From contig NZ_QXJI01000004.1 of the NCBI RefSeq assembly GCF_003586305.1, forward strand, positions 186,001 to 250,000: a stretch of DNA of 64,000 bases, read 5' to 3'. The position numbers and the translations under genes are program-made. Below are positions 40,182 to 49,384 of the stretch, in pieces. How positions within the stretch are numbered: position 1 is the stretch's first letter; every line of letters starts with the position of its first letter. The notes under the pieces were generated by a model. The model was not told the DNA's origin. It ran no database searches and worked only from the letters and a program-made list of their open reading frames with translations. Origin of the DNA: Cognatilysobacter tabacisoli. Lineage in GTDB: Bacteria > Pseudomonadota > Gammaproteobacteria > Xanthomonadales > Xanthomonadaceae.

Positions 40182-42182
40182 CTACGGCGCGTGGGGCGCC
40201 TTCGACACGCTTGCGGTGCGTTCGGCGAGCAGCAGGCGGATGCGGCCAGCGAGGTGGTCGAAATAGTGATCGATGTAGCTGATGCCGTTCTCGTGGTCGA
40301 GCGGGTAGGGGTTCATCAGCGTGTGGCGCAGGATCAGCACGCGGTCGGCGCCGTCGTCGACGCCGAAGCTCGCGGCGTCCAGCCCGAGTGCCCCCAGGAT
40401 GCGGGCGAGCTCGTCCTGGCCGATGGATTCCGGGCGCAGGGTCGTCGACGACCCGAAGAACTGGCGCGCCTGCAGCGGCTGGGACGGGTCGCAGCGCAGC
40501 TCGTCGGCGAGGCGCTGGACGAAGGCGTTGGCGGCCGCGACGTTGCGGTTGCCGACCGGGTTGATCGCCACGCAGACCAGGTTGCTGTCCGGCGCGAACG
40601 GCACGAAGGCAATGGCCATTGGCGCGATGTCCGCGGCGAACCGTGCGGCCGCGGCGGCGAAGGCCTCGGCGGCGCGGATCGTCTGGCGCGGCAGTGCGCC
40701 GAAATGCGCGTGGTCGAGCGGGAGCACGCGGTGGGTGACGTAGACCGCCGCGGCCGCCGCGCCGGACTTCGACCCCTCGGGAATCACCTGCCCGAGCCGA
40801 CGGTGCCGCGCGAAGTAGTCGTCGGGCGCGTCGCCGTGGAACACGTAGTCGGCCTGCTCGGCCAGCAGCGCGACGGCGCGGTGGTCGCGGCACACGAACG
40901 CACCGGCGCCGTACGGCAGGTAGCCGAGCTTGTGCGGGTCGACGGTGATCGAATCGGTGTCGGCGAGCGCGGCGAAGGCGGCATGCACGTGCGGCTGGGG
41001 GAACTGCGCGTGCTCGGCGAGGATCGCCTCGCGCGGGCGCAGCCGGCCGTCGGGCTCGCGGAACAGCGTCGCCATGTAGCCGCCCCAGGCCGCATCGACG
41101 TGCACGGCGAAGCCGAGCCCGCGCGCGGTGAAGCGCTCGCGTGCGGCGACGATCCGATCGATCGGGTCGACCGTGCCGTACTCGGTGGTGCCGAGCACGC
41201 CGACGCAGGCCAGCACGGGCGTGTGTTCCAGCAGGCAGCGCTCGAGCACGGCGTCCAGTGCGTCGGCATCCATTCGCATGCCGACCTCGGGCACGCGCAG
41301 CAGCTGCGCGCGACCGAGGCCGAGCAGCTTCATGCCCTTGCTCCATGAGTAGTGCGCGGTCACCGGCGCCAGCACGACCGGCGGCTGCAGCTGCGGATGC
41401 CGCGCGAAGAACGCGGTCAGGCCGGTGTGCTCGGGCCGCGCCTGCTCGACCCGTTCGCGCCACGCGCGCCGGTCGCCGGCCGGCTGCGCGCGCAGCCACG
41501 CCTGCCACCGTTCGTGCAGCGCGATCGCGTCGCGCGGCGCGAGGTTGAACGCCTCGCGATCGGACCCGGGCACCTCGATGTCCGGCACGCCGGCGGCGCG
41601 CAGCGCGACCGGAAACGCCTTCAGCGCGAGCGCGAGGCGCAGCGCCTGGTAGTTGGCGACGGTGCCGCCGGACGTCAGGTGGCCGAAGGCGCAGTCCGCG
41701 CGTGCCGTGTCGTCGGGATAGCCGAACATGCGCGCCAGCTGCAGGCCGGCGCGCACCTCCATCTCGACGGTGACGGGCGCCGCGTCCTCGCAGACGTTGT
41801 TCGGGTTGTACGGCAGCGTCAGCATCTGCGCGGCCAGGCCCGGCAGCAGCAGGTCGGAGGCCATGTGCCCGATGTAGCGCGGGCTGTGGAACGGCACCGA
41901 CTTCTTCAGCGCGGCCGACAGCGCGTGCAGTTCGCGCCGCATGCGCGCCTCGAACGCCTGGTAGCGCGGGTGCTGCGCGGCGCGCGTAGGGATCGCCGGC
42001 GGGTCTTCGGGATGGAAGGTGCGCCGCCAGTAGACGTGGTCGCGCAGGAACTCGACGACGAGCTTCTCGAGCAGCGTGTCGTTCTCGCCGTACGGGCCGA
42101 GGAAGCACGCGTCGAGGGTGCGGCGCTCGTCCTCCACGCGCAGTGCGTCGAGGTCGGGCAGGTCATCGATCAGTGCGCTCAT
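40182..42182 (-). CDS. Group II PLP-dependent decarboxylase
   Basis: 666 residues, aromatic/aspartate amino acid decarboxylase fold. PLP-lysine K418 (DPHKLGYLPYGAGAF), ring-stacking H277 (AHYSW), and D363 (HVDAAWGG) are present. YNPNNV and VEMEVRAGLQLA resemble tyrosine- or aspartate-decarboxylase (PanP/TyrDC-like) enzymes; I cannot choose between them. It is about 100 residues longer than typical glutamate decarboxylases, with an extended C-terminal domain. ATG 42182 is the first start after which the sequence is protein-like; a DNR/FNR-type palindrome lies 161 bases upstream, further than in the other cases. Confidence 0.85.
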   Translation of the reverse strand: MSALIDDLPDLDALRVEDERRTLDACFLGPYGENDTLLEKLVVEFLRDHVYWRRTFHPEDPPAIPTRAAQHPRYQAFEARMRRELHALSAALKKSVPFHSPRYIGHMASDLLLPGLAAQMLTLPYNPNNVCEDAAPVTVEMEVRAGLQLARMFGYPDDTARADCAFGHLTSGGTVANYQALRLALALKAFPVALRAAGVPDIEVPGSDREAFNLAPRDAIALHERWQAWLRAQPAGDRRAWRERVEQARPEHTGLTAFFARHPQLQPPVVLAPVTAHYSWSKGMKLLGLGRAQLLRVPEVGMRMDADALDAVLERCLLEHTPVLACVGVLGTTEYGTVDPIDRIVAARERFTARGLGFAVHVDAAWGGYMATLFREPDGRLRPREAILAEHAQFPQPHVHAAFAALADTDSITVDPHKLGYLPYGAGAFVCRDHRAVALLAEQADYVFHGDAPDDYFARHRRLGQVIPEGSKSGAAAAAVYVTHRVLPLDHAHFGALPRQTIRAAEAFAAAAARFAADIAPMAIAFVPFAPDSNLVCVAINPVGNRNVAAANAFVQRLADELRCDPSQPLQARQFFGSSTTLRPESIGQDELARILGALGLDAASFGVDDGADRVLILRHTLMNPYPLDHENGISYIDHYFDHLAGRIRLLLAERTASVSKAPHAP

Positions 42183-42610
42183 GGCGGGACTCGGGCGAAC
42201 GGCGGGTGCGGACCGACCGCTCCACCCGCGCGAACGGTCACGTTCGCCACGGCGGGTCGTTCGGTGCTGGACCCGCCAGCGCGGGCCGCGCCGCGACGGC
42301 GCGTGCGCAGGATCCGGCGTCGCGGCTTTGCCGGCCCTGATCTGGGTCAAGCGCCGCCGGAGCGTGTCTGCAGGCGAGGTCATGGCAGCCCGGATGCCAT
42401 CAGCGCCGGTTGGTGCAGCGGGGTCCGATCGACGACCCGCCGGCCGCGCGACGAGAGCGAGCAGCAAGGGTGACGCGGCGGCGCGCTGCGCAGCCACGCG
42501 CGGTCGGGTTCGACGCTGCGACTGGATCGGAACCGGCGGCGAAATGAAGGTCGCGGAGGCCGTCCTCGCCGGGGGCCTCGGCCGCGCAGAAGAGTGGGCC
42601 AGTCCGGGCA
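42183..42610. other. Long gap upstream of the decarboxylase
   Basis: About 430 bases to the tRNA terminator. It holds one DNR/FNR-type palindrome and otherwise GC-rich sequence with overlapping open frames on both strands, none resembling a protein. A long mRNA leader for the decarboxylase is possible. Confidence 0.45.
42337..42350 (-). promoter_or_regulatory. DNR/FNR-type palindrome upstream of the decarboxylase
   Basis: CTGATCTGGGTCAA; 161 bases from the start codon, so it would need a leader of about 120 nt if it works as a class II activator site. Confidence 0.5.
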
Positions 42611-42637
42611 CAAAAAAGCCCGCAGATTCGAGGGCTT
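42611..42637 (-). terminator. Terminator of tRNA-Met
   Basis: Read leftward: AAGCCC-10 bases-GGGCTT then TTTTG, 15 bases beyond the tRNA 3' end. Confidence 0.85.
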
Positions 42638-42652
42638 AGATGATTCACCGAG

Positions 42653-42729
42653 TGGTGGCTATGGGTGGACTCGAACCACCGACCCCAGCATTATGAGTGC
42701 TGTGCTCTAACCGGCTGAGCTACATAGCC
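42653..42729 (-). tRNA. tRNA-Met (CAT), elongator
   Basis: 77-base cloverleaf with encoded CCA: acceptor GGCTATG/CATAGCC, D-arm AGCTC..GAGC, anticodon stem CAGCA-CTCATAA-TGCTG with anticodon CAT, T-arm GGTGG-TTCGAGT-CCACC. Sequence closely follows E. coli elongator tRNA-Met (GGCTACGTAGCTCAG); tRNA-Ile2, which also has CAT, starts differently. Single gene between rppH and the decarboxylase region. Confidence 0.97.
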
Positions 42730-42745
42730 ACGCGGAGAACCGCGA

Positions 42746-42774
42746 ATTTTTCCTGCTCGGCGGGCCCCTGTCAA
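42746..42774 (-). promoter_or_regulatory. Promoter of tRNA-Met
   Basis: Perfect TTGACA (-35), 17-base spacer, AAAAAT (-10) ending 17 bases before the tRNA 5' end. Confidence 0.65.
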
Positions 42775-42847
42775 TGTCCGCCACCGTCGCTTGTCCCGCC
42801 CGGGTGCGCGTGGCAGAGTCGGACGCAGTGAATTTGGAGTCCGCATC

Positions 42848-43450
42848 GTGATCGATCCGGACGGTTACCGGCCCAATGTCGGCATCGTGCTGATGCACCC
42901 CGACGGACGCGTGTTCTGGGCGCGCCGGGTGCATCGCGATGGGTGGCAGTTCCCGCAGGGCGGGATGAACAGCGACGAGACGCCCCTGGAGGCCATGTAT
43001 CGCGAGCTTCGCGAGGAGACCGGCCTGCTGCCGCACCACGTCGAGGTGCTCGGCGCGACCCCCGGCTGGTTGCGCTACCGCCTGCCGCAGCGGGCAATCC
43101 GCCGCAATGACCGCCTCGTCTGCATCGGCCAGAAGCAGGTGTGGTTCCTGCTGCACCTGAAGGGCGACGAGAGCGACCTGCGGCTGGACCTGACCGACAA
43201 GCCCGAGTTCGACCACTGGCGGTGGGTCGACTTCTGGTACCCGGTGGAGCACGTGGTGATCTTCAAGCGCGGGGTGTATGCCTCCGCGCTGCGGCATCTG
43301 GCGCCGGTCGCCCAGCGCGTGGCCGGCACCCAGGCGGTGCCGCTGCCGGGGCCGGACGTGCGCGGGGGATTCAGCCGCAGCCGGCAGCGGCCGCGGGCGA
43401 AGCCGCTTCCTGAACCGGGGCGCGACGGCGGGGACACCGCGTCTAATTGA
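42848..43450 (+). CDS. rppH: RNA 5'-pyrophosphohydrolase
   Basis: 200 residues. [20 protein letters not shown] equals the E. coli RppH N-terminus, which fixes the GTG start at 42848. Nudix box [23 protein letters not shown] is complete. RppH removes pyrophosphate from 5'-triphosphate mRNA ends and triggers RNase E decay. The C-terminal 45 residues after HLAPVA are a basic, disordered extension. Confidence 0.96.
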   Translation: MIDPDGYRPNVGIVLMHPDGRVFWARRVHRDGWQFPQGGMNSDETPLEAMYRELREETGLLPHHVEVLGATPGWLRYRLPQRAIRRNDRLVCIGQKQVWFLLHLKGDESDLRLDLTDKPEFDHWRWVDFWYPVEHVVIFKRGVYASALRHLAPVAQRVAGTQAVPLPGPDVRGGFSRSRQRPRAKPLPEPGRDGGDTASN

Positions 43451-43466
43451 CAATCATTCGCATTCG
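43446..43466 (+). promoter_or_regulatory. Fur-box-like sequence before bfd
   Basis: ATTGACAATCATTCGCATTC: AATCATT core with partial flanking symmetry to the Fur consensus, overlapping a TTGACA hexamer. Iron control of bfd is well known in other bacteria. Confidence 0.5.
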
Positions 43467-43473
43467 TGGCGGA

Positions 43474-43719
43474 ATGGCGCTGCAGCCGATCCGGCTGGCC
43501 GACCGACCCGCCGCCGTGTACGTCTGCATCTGCAACGGAGTCACCGATCACGAGATCCGCCAGGCCGCCGAAGGCGGCTGCCGGAGCGTGGCCGAACTGA
43601 CGATGCGCACCGGCGCCGGCGCCAACTGCGGCAGCTGCCTCGACGCGGCCGCGGCCCTCCTCGCCGAGACCCACGCCGTCCGCGAGCTGCCGCTGCCGAT
43701 CCTGTCCCGGGCCGCCTGA
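43474..43719 (+). CDS. bfd: Bacterioferritin-associated ferredoxin
   Basis: 81 residues with the 2Fe-2S ligands arranged C-x-C (VCICNGVTD) and C-x2-C (ANCGSC), as in Bfd, which reduces stored iron in Bfr so that it can leave. I chose ATG 43474; an earlier TTG at 43447 would start inside the Fur-box-like sequence. bfr follows 122 bases later with its own start region, so they may be separate transcripts. Confidence 0.9.
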   Translation: MALQPIRLADRPAAVYVCICNGVTDHEIRQAAEGGCRSVAELTMRTGAGANCGSCLDAAAALLAETHAVRELPLPILSRAA

Positions 43720-43841
43720 CGCCCGGAAGTGTCGGCCCCAACGGCACTGATTCTCGACCGCGACTGCATCTGATTCGCGTTCCGCCGTGCGCGAGGCGCG
43801 CGGGCTACAGTGCGCGCCATCACTGCGCAGGAGCACCCGCC

Positions 43842-44312
43842 ATGAAGGGCGACGCCAAGGTCATCGAATTCCTCAACAAGGCGCTCTACAACGAGCTGAT
43901 CGCCATCAACCAGTACTTCCTGCACGCCAAGATGCTGAAGAACTGGGGGCTGAAGGAGCTCGCCGACCACGAGTACCACGAGTCGATCGACGAGATGAAG
44001 CACGCCGACAAGCTGTCGGAGCGGATCCTGTTCCTCGACGGCCTGCCGAACTTCCAGTCGCTCGGCAAGCTGCGGATCGGCGAGAACCCGCGCGAGCTGC
44101 TCGGCTGCGACCTAGCGCTCGAGTACGAAGCCCTGCCGCTGCTACGCGAGGCGATCGCCTACTGCGACAGCGTCGGCGACTACACCAGCCGCCAGCTGTT
44201 CGCCGACATCCTCGAGTCCGAGGAAGAGCACATCGACTGGATTGAGACCCAACTGTCGCTGATGGATCGCGTGGGCGACCAGAACTACCTGCTGACCAAG
44301 ATCGAAAGCTGA
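43842..44312 (+). CDS. bfr: Bacterioferritin
   Basis: 156 residues, 24-mer iron store. Haem ligand M52 is present; the ferroxidase residues E18, E51, H54, E94, E127 and H130 are all at the E. coli positions. [28 protein letters not shown] is the standard N-terminus. AGGAG precedes the ATG. Ends at a bidirectional terminator. Confidence 0.97.
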   Translation: MKGDAKVIEFLNKALYNELIAINQYFLHAKMLKNWGLKELADHEYHESIDEMKHADKLSERILFLDGLPNFQSLGKLRIGENPRELLGCDLALEYEALPLLREAIAYCDSVGDYTSRQLFADILESEEEHIDWIETQLSLMDRVGDQNYLLTKIES

Positions 44313-44336
44313 CCGCCGCTTCCGTCGCGCGAGACG

Positions 44337-44367
44337 AAAACGCCACCGTCGATGCGGTGGCGTTTTT
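44337..44367. terminator. Bidirectional terminator after bfr
   Basis: AAAACGCCACCG-TCGATG-CGGTGGCGTTTTT; tracts on both sides serve bfr and the convergent DUF4126 gene. Confidence 0.92.
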
Positions 44368-44402
44368 CGTTGTGCCGCTTCTTTCTCCGTGCCCGCAGCG
44401 CA

Positions 44403-44984
44403 TCACCCCGGCGCTGGCCGTGGCGAGCGCCGGAACAGCCGTCGCCACACCCACCACAGCGCGGCGGCGAACAGCACCGTCAGCACGATGACGATCCCCA
44501 GCGCCACCCACGGGTACGCGAACACCAGCGCCAGCCCGCCCAGCACCGCGGTGTCTTCGGCGACGGACGCCGTCCAGTTGCTGACCGGTTCGGGCGAGGT
44601 GTTGATCAGCGCCCGCGAGCCTGATTTCAGCAGGTGGCTGGTCAGCGCGGCGCCTGCGCCGGCCGCCATGGCGCCAACCCCGAGCTCGCCGTCCGGCGAC
44701 AGCGTGGCCGCGGCGAGGAACGCCCCCACCGGCACCCGCAGCAGCGTGTGCAGCATGTCCCAGCCCGAATCGACGCCCGGGATCTTGTCGGCGAAGAACT
44801 CGGCCGCGGCCAGCGCGCCGGACACGCCGAGCACCCACGGCGATTCGGTCGCCGCCAGCGCCGGCGGCAGGTCGAGCCAGCCCACCAGCCCCGCCAGGCC
44901 GACGCCGAATACTGTGAGGTAGACGCGGACCCCGGCCAGCCATGCCAGCACGACGCCAATTGCGAACAGGTGCGCATCCGTCAT
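44403..44984 (-). CDS. DUF4126 membrane protein
   Basis: 193 residues, about five membrane helices. WLAGVRVYLTVFGVGLAGLVGWLDLP and AAEFFADKIPGVDSGWDMLHTLLRVPVGA match DUF4126, a family of unknown function. The start follows the divergent coiled-coil gene by about 75 bases. Confidence 0.85.
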   Translation of the reverse strand: MTDAHLFAIGVVLAWLAGVRVYLTVFGVGLAGLVGWLDLPPALAATESPWVLGVSGALAAAEFFADKIPGVDSGWDMLHTLLRVPVGAFLAAATLSPDGELGVGAMAAGAGAALTSHLLKSGSRALINTSPEPVSNWTASVAEDTAVLGGLALVFAYPWVALGIVIVLTVLFAAALWWVWRRLFRRSPRPAPG

Positions 44985-45059
44985 TGCCGGTCCCCGGTAG
45001 ACTCCGGCCCGAGTATAGGCACTTCGCACCATGCGCCACCGGCGATGGGGATCGCTTCC

Positions 45060-45791
45060 ATGAGCAACGCTTTGCCGCCCCGATTCATGATCGTGGAGCG
45101 CCGGCCGGATCGTCGCGGCTGGCGCTGGCTGCTGCTGTCGCTCGCCTGGGTGGCCAGCGTTGCGTTCGCGTGGCTGTGGGCCAGCGAGCGGGCCGCGCCG
45201 CGACTGGGCGAGGTCAGCGTCGAACTGGCCGAGACCCGCGAGCGCCTGGGCCGCCAGCAGGCCGAGCTGCGCGAGCTGCGGCAGCGCAACGCCACCCTGG
45301 TGCGGTCCGACCAGATCAGCCGCGCGGCCAACCTCGAGGTCCAGCGTGAGCTCGCCCAGCGCGAGCTGGAGATCGGCGAGCTGCGCGAGGACGTCGCCTT
45401 CTACGACCGCCTCGGCGGCGCCAACGCCAAGCCGCGCGGGCTGACCGTGCACTCGGCCAAGTTCGTGCCCGAGAGCGGCGGCACCTGGCGCTACGTCGTG
45501 ATGCTGACGCAGAACCTCAACCGCGGCGCGATCAGCAGCGGGCGACTGCAGCTGTCGATCGAGGGCGTCCGCGACGGCAAGCTGGCGACGCTCGGCTGGG
45601 ACGACCTGCACCAGCGCCGCGCGATGCCGCCGCAGGACTACGCATTCCGCTATTTCCAGCAGCTGGAGGGCAGCGTCATGCTGCCGCCCGACTTCACCCC
45701 GCAGCGCGTCCGCGTGTCGCTGCGGGGCGAGGGCGCGGCAGTGGACCAGACGATGGCCTGGACCGGCGCATCCGCAACCGGGGACACCTGA
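45060..45791 (+). CDS. DUF6776-like membrane coiled-coil protein, copy 1
   Basis: 243 residues: cytoplasmic start, one membrane helix (WLLLSLAWVASVAFAWLWA), a coiled coil (VELAETRERLGRQQAELRELRQRNATLV), then LREDVAFYDRLGG, a conserved RGLTVHS and a beta-rich periplasmic domain (LTQNLNRGAISSGRLQL). A paralogue with the same motifs lies just beyond the bactofilin gene. ATG 45045 is also in frame. TATAGG at 45014 may be its -10. Confidence 0.75.
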   Translation: MSNALPPRFMIVERRPDRRGWRWLLLSLAWVASVAFAWLWASERAAPRLGEVSVELAETRERLGRQQAELRELRQRNATLVRSDQISRAANLEVQRELAQRELEIGELREDVAFYDRLGGANAKPRGLTVHSAKFVPESGGTWRYVVMLTQNLNRGAISSGRLQLSIEGVRDGKLATLGWDDLHQRRAMPPQDYAFRYFQQLEGSVMLPPDFTPQRVRVSLRGEGAAVDQTMAWTGASATGDT

Positions 45792-45792
45792 G

Positions 45793-46239
45793 ATGTTCAA
45801 GAGCAAGACGACGCCCGCGGCCGGCCAGGTCGACACGCTGATCGGCCCGCAGGTCGTGATCCGCGGCGATTTCCACTTCAGCGGCGGGCTGTACATCGAG
45901 GGCCGGATCATCGGCAAGGTGATCGCCGACGACGGCGCCGGCGCGATGCTGACCCTGGCCGAGAACGGCAGCATCGAGGGCGAGATCCGCGCGCCGCTGG
46001 TCGTCATCAACGGCCGCCTCGACGGCGACATCCACGCCGGCGAGCGGGTCGAACTGGCGCCGAAGGCCCGGGTGCACGGCAACGTGCACTACCAAGTGGT
46101 CGAGATGCACGCCGGGGCGCAGCTGACCGGCCGGCTGATCCATGCCGACTCGGTGCACGCCGACTCGGCCGCCCACGCGCCGGTGGCCCACGGGCATGCC
46201 GGCGCCGGCCGCCTTGAGGCCGAGTTCATTCCCGGTTGA
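45793..46239 (+). CDS. Bactofilin
   Basis: 148 residues, polymer-forming beta-helix protein (bactofilin/CcmA). DTLIGPQVVIRGDFHFSGGLYIEGRIIGKV and NGRLDGDIHAGERVELAPKARVHGNVHY show the repeated hydrophobic rungs. Bactofilins form membrane-associated scaffolds in cell shape and envelope assembly. It begins one base after the upstream coiled-coil gene and is followed closely by that gene's paralogue; the three are probably one operon and one complex. Confidence 0.92.
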   Translation: MFKSKTTPAAGQVDTLIGPQVVIRGDFHFSGGLYIEGRIIGKVIADDGAGAMLTLAENGSIEGEIRAPLVVINGRLDGDIHAGERVELAPKARVHGNVHYQVVEMHAGAQLTGRLIHADSVHADSAAHAPVAHGHAGAGRLEAEFIPG

Positions 46240-46253
46240 TATCCTCCGGGCGC

Positions 46254-46982
46254 ATGCCGCTCCCGGTCCCGCCGCTGTCCTCCCGCAACGTCCGCTGGCG
46301 CCTCGCGCTGGCGGGCGCCGTCGCGCTGGCATTCGCCTTCGGCGCGTGGGGCCTGTGGCGCGTGCTCTCGCCGGCGTCGGGGGACATCCGCACGCAGCTG
46401 GCCGACCGCGACCGCGATGTGCGCCGGCTCCAGGCCGAGGCCGAACAGCTGCGCCAGCGCGTGTCGACGCTGACCCGCTCCGACCAGATCAGCCGCGACG
46501 CCAACCGCGACCTGCAGGGCACGCTGGCCGAGCGCGACGAGGAGATCTCCGCGCTGCGCGCCGACGTCGCCTTCTACGAGCGTCTCGTCGGTGCGACCGG
46601 CCAGCGCCGCGGCCTCACCGTCCACTCGCTGCGCATGCAGCCGCAGGGCGAGGGCGGCGCGTGGCACTTCACCGCGACGCTGACCCAGAACCTCAATCGC
46701 GGCGCGGTCAGCGCCGGCCAGCTGACGGTCACGATCGAGGGCACGCGCGCCGGCCGCCTGCAAAAGCTGGCGTGGACCGACCTGCGCCAGCAGCCCGCCG
46801 CGCCCGCGGTCGGCTACTCGTTCAAGTACTTCCAGCAGGTCGAGGGCGACGTGTTCCTGCCGGCCGGATTCACGCCGGTGCGGGTCGCCGTGCGGCTGGT
46901 CCCGCGCGGCGGCGCGGCGACGGAACAGTCGTTCACCTGGGCCGAAGCGACCCGCGACAGCGACGCGCCGGCAACGCAGTAA
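46254..46982 (+). CDS. DUF6776-like membrane coiled-coil protein, copy 2
   Basis: 242 residues. Same plan as copy 1: membrane helix (LALAGAVALAFAFGAWGLW), coiled coil, then TLTRSDQISRDAN, LRADVAFYERLVGA, RGLTVHS, LTQNLNRGAVSAGQL and FKYFQQVEG. The shared motifs show that the two copies arose by duplication. ATG 46254 chosen; a TTG at 46236 overlaps the bactofilin stop and would couple translation. Confidence 0.75.
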   Translation: MPLPVPPLSSRNVRWRLALAGAVALAFAFGAWGLWRVLSPASGDIRTQLADRDRDVRRLQAEAEQLRQRVSTLTRSDQISRDANRDLQGTLAERDEEISALRADVAFYERLVGATGQRRGLTVHSLRMQPQGEGGAWHFTATLTQNLNRGAVSAGQLTVTIEGTRAGRLQKLAWTDLRQQPAAPAVGYSFKYFQQVEGDVFLPAGFTPVRVAVRLVPRGGAATEQSFTWAEATRDSDAPATQ

Positions 46983-47030
46983 GCCGCTGCGCAGCTTGAA
47001 TGCGGGGCCCGCGCGCCCCATCCTGACCTG

Positions 47031-47417
47031 ATGAACACCACGCCCATCGACCTGGCCGAGCTGTCCGCGCCGGGCTACCAGTCGCTCGACCGCCCGCTGG
47101 CCTTCACCTCGGCCGCCGCCGCCAAGGTCCGCGAGCTGATCGCCGAAGAGGGCAACGCGGCGCTGAAGCTGCGCGTCTACATCCACGGAGGCGGCTGCTC
47201 GGGGTTCCAGTACGGGTTCGAATTCGACGAGCAGCAGGGCGATGACGACCTCGCCGTACACACCGACGGCGTGACGCTGCTGGTCGATCCGCTGAGCCTC
47301 CAGTATCTGATGGGCGCCGAAGTCGACTACACCGAGAGCCTGCATGGCGCGCAGTTCGTGATCCGCAACCCGAACGCGAAGACCACCTGCGGCTGCGGCT
47401 CGTCGTTCTCGGCGTGA
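47031..47417 (+). CDS. erpA: Iron-sulfur insertion protein (A-type carrier)
   Basis: 128 residues. HesB/IscA family with the three cysteines [11 protein letters not shown] and [11 protein letters not shown] that hold the cluster before delivery. [36 protein letters not shown] is ErpA-like. N-terminal extension of about 20 residues relative to E. coli. Overlaps nudC by GTGA. Confidence 0.94.
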   Translation: MNTTPIDLAELSAPGYQSLDRPLAFTSAAAAKVRELIAEEGNAALKLRVYIHGGGCSGFQYGFEFDEQQGDDDLAVHTDGVTLLVDPLSLQYLMGAEVDYTESLHGAQFVIRNPNAKTTCGCGSSFSA

Positions 47418-48352
47418 GCGCCGCCGGCGCGCCCTTCGCGTTCGTGGGCGCGCAGGCGTCCGCCGGCGCGCTCGACCGCGCCGACCACCTTCGCGACGAC
47501 CCGGCCGCGCTGACCGCGCTGTGGCCGCAGGCGCGCGTGCTTCTGCTCGACGACGCCGGCCACGCGCTGGCCTCGGCCGATCGCGGGCCGGCCATTCCCA
47601 CCGGCACGCAGATCAGCGAAGGCCCCGGCGGCGTCGGCGCGGCGATCTTCCTCGGCCTGCAGGACGACGGCCGCGCGTGGTTCGCGCTCGACGCGGCGCT
47701 GACCGCGTTCGACGCGCCGCAGCGCATCGACCTGCGCAGCGCCGCCGCGCACTGGCCGGCACTCGAGGCCGCGGCGTTCGCCCAGGCGCGCGCGCTGCAG
47801 CACTGGCGTTCGCGCCAGCGCCACTGCGGCGTGTGCGGCGGCGAGGTGCTGTTCGTGCGCGCCGGCTGGCTCGGCCGCTGCAGCGCGTGCAGCGCCGAGC
47901 ACTACCCGCGCACCGACCCGGCGGTGATCGTCGCCGTCAGCGACGGCGAGCGCCTGCTGCTCGGCCGCCAGCGTTCCTGGCCGGCGCGTCGCTACTCGGT
48001 GATCGCCGGCTTCGTCGAGCCCGGCGAGTCGCTCGAGCAGACCGTCGCGCGCGAGGTGCTCGAGGAAACCGGGGTGCGCGTGCACGCGTGCCGCTACCAG
48101 GCCTCGCAGCCGTGGCCGTTTCCCGGCGCGCTGATGCTCGGCTTCATGGCCGACGCGCACGCCGACGAACCGCAGGCCGGCGAGGAGCTCGAGGAGGCGC
48201 GCTGGTTCACCGTCGACGAGCTGCTTGCGGCCAAGGCGCGCGAGGCCGGCGAGCGCGACGACGAGGGCCCGCTGCTGTCGGCATCGATCTCGATCGCGCG
48301 CTGGCTGATCGAACAGTGGCTCGCTGCGGCGGTCGCCGCGCGCTTGCGCTGA
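47414..48352 (+). CDS. nudC: NAD(H) pyrophosphatase / RNA-decapping NudC
   Basis: 312 residues. Zinc ribbon [22 protein letters not shown], Nudix box [23 protein letters not shown] and the NudC signature [14 protein letters not shown]. Cleaves NADH and NAD-capped RNA. GTG start coupled to the erpA stop. Confidence 0.94.
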   Translation: MSAAGAPFAFVGAQASAGALDRADHLRDDPAALTALWPQARVLLLDDAGHALASADRGPAIPTGTQISEGPGGVGAAIFLGLQDDGRAWFALDAALTAFDAPQRIDLRSAAAHWPALEAAAFAQARALQHWRSRQRHCGVCGGEVLFVRAGWLGRCSACSAEHYPRTDPAVIVAVSDGERLLLGRQRSWPARRYSVIAGFVEPGESLEQTVAREVLEETGVRVHACRYQASQPWPFPGALMLGFMADAHADEPQAGEELEEARWFTVDELLAAKAREAGERDDEGPLLSASISIARWLIEQWLAAAVAARLR

Positions 48353-48405
48353 GCCGGAACGCCGCGTCGGGCGCGCTGCGCGCCGGCCGCGCAATCGCCC
48401 CACGC

Positions 48406-48411
48406 TAGAAT
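48406..48411 (+). promoter_or_regulatory. -10 element TAGAAT before the AmpE-like gene
   Basis: CACGCTAGAATCC, third occurrence of GCTAGAAT upstream of a gene start in this window. Confidence 0.4.
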
Positions 48412-48454
48412 CCCGTCCAACGCGCCGACGTCGGCGCGCCCGCCGGAGCCCCGC

Positions 48455-49384
48455 ATGTCCGCGACCCTGATCGCCACCGTCGTCGCCCTCGCGCTCGGCC
48501 ACCTCGCCCAGTCGCTGGCCGCGTCGGTGCGCCACTACGGCTGGTTCGCCGACTGGATCCGCTGGCTCGACACGCGCCTGGGCGACAACGGCGCGTGGCG
48601 CGGGCGCTGGGGCGTGGTCCTCGCACTGCTGCCGCCGCTGCTCGCGGTCGGCCTGTTCCAGGCCGCGCTGGCCGCGCCGCTGTACGGTCTGGCCGGGCTG
48701 CTGTTCGGCGTCGCCGTGCTGTTCTACGCGTGGGGCCCGCGCGACCTCGACCTCGATGTCGACGCGATCGTCGAAGCGCGCGACCCGTCGTCGCGGCTGA
48801 CCGCCGCCGCGGCGTTGTACCCGGACGGCCAGCCGCCGTCGCTGGAGCCCGGCGCGCTGGTCGAGGCGGTGTTCGTCAACGCCCAGCGCCGCTGGTTCGG
48901 CGTGCTGCTGTGGTTCCTGCTGCTCGGCCCGTTCGGCGCGCTGCTGTACCGGCTGACCGCGATCGCGGTCGACGGCGAGGCCGCGCGCTTCCTGCCGCCC
49001 GCCGCGCGCGACGGCGCACGCGTGCTGCTGGGCGCGCTCGACTGGCCGGTCGCCCAGCTGATGACGCTGGCGCTGGCTCTGGTCGGCAACTTCGACACCG
49101 TGCTCGGCGCCTGGCGCGACGGCGGCGGCGCCTCGCTGCGGCTGGACAGCGGCTTCCTCGCCGCCGTCGGCCGCGCCAGCGTCCGCTCCGAGCTCGCCGA
49201 CGAAGCGGCCGATTACGCCAGCGACGACGATCGCGGCGGCGACGGCGAGATGATCACGCCACCGGCGATCCTCAACCTCAGCGACCTGCCCGAACTGCGC
49301 GACGCGATGAGCCTGGTCTGGCGCAGCCTGCTGCTGTGGCTCGCGATCCTCGCCCTGTTCGTCATAGCGGGTTGGGTGAGCTGA
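48455..49384 (+). CDS. AmpE/CobD-like regulatory membrane protein
   Basis: 309 residues with four to five membrane helices. LGHLAQSLAASVRHYGWFADWIRWLD and NAQRRWFGVLLWFLLLGPFGALLYRL match AmpE, distantly related to CobD/CbiB. AmpE cooperates with AmpD in beta-lactamase induction in enterobacteria; here neither ampD nor a beta-lactamase is adjacent, so the role is uncertain. A tandem hairpin array starts at its stop codon. Confidence 0.82.
   Translation: MSATLIATVVALALGHLAQSLAASVRHYGWFADWIRWLDTRLGDNGAWRGRWGVVLALLPPLLAVGLFQAALAAPLYGLAGLLFGVAVLFYAWGPRDLDLDVDAIVEARDPSSRLTAAAALYPDGQPPSLEPGALVEAVFVNAQRRWFGVLLWFLLLGPFGALLYRLTAIAVDGEAARFLPPAARDGARVLLGALDWPVAQLMTLALALVGNFDTVLGAWRDGGGASLRLDSGFLAAVGRASVRSELADEAADYASDDDRGGDGEMITPPAILNLSDLPELRDAMSLVWRSLLLWLAILALFVIAGWVS

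Noticed and set aside
42653-42729. tRNA-Ile2 (CAT, lysidine type)
   Set aside because: Acceptor, D- and anticodon stems follow elongator tRNA-Met rather than Ile2.
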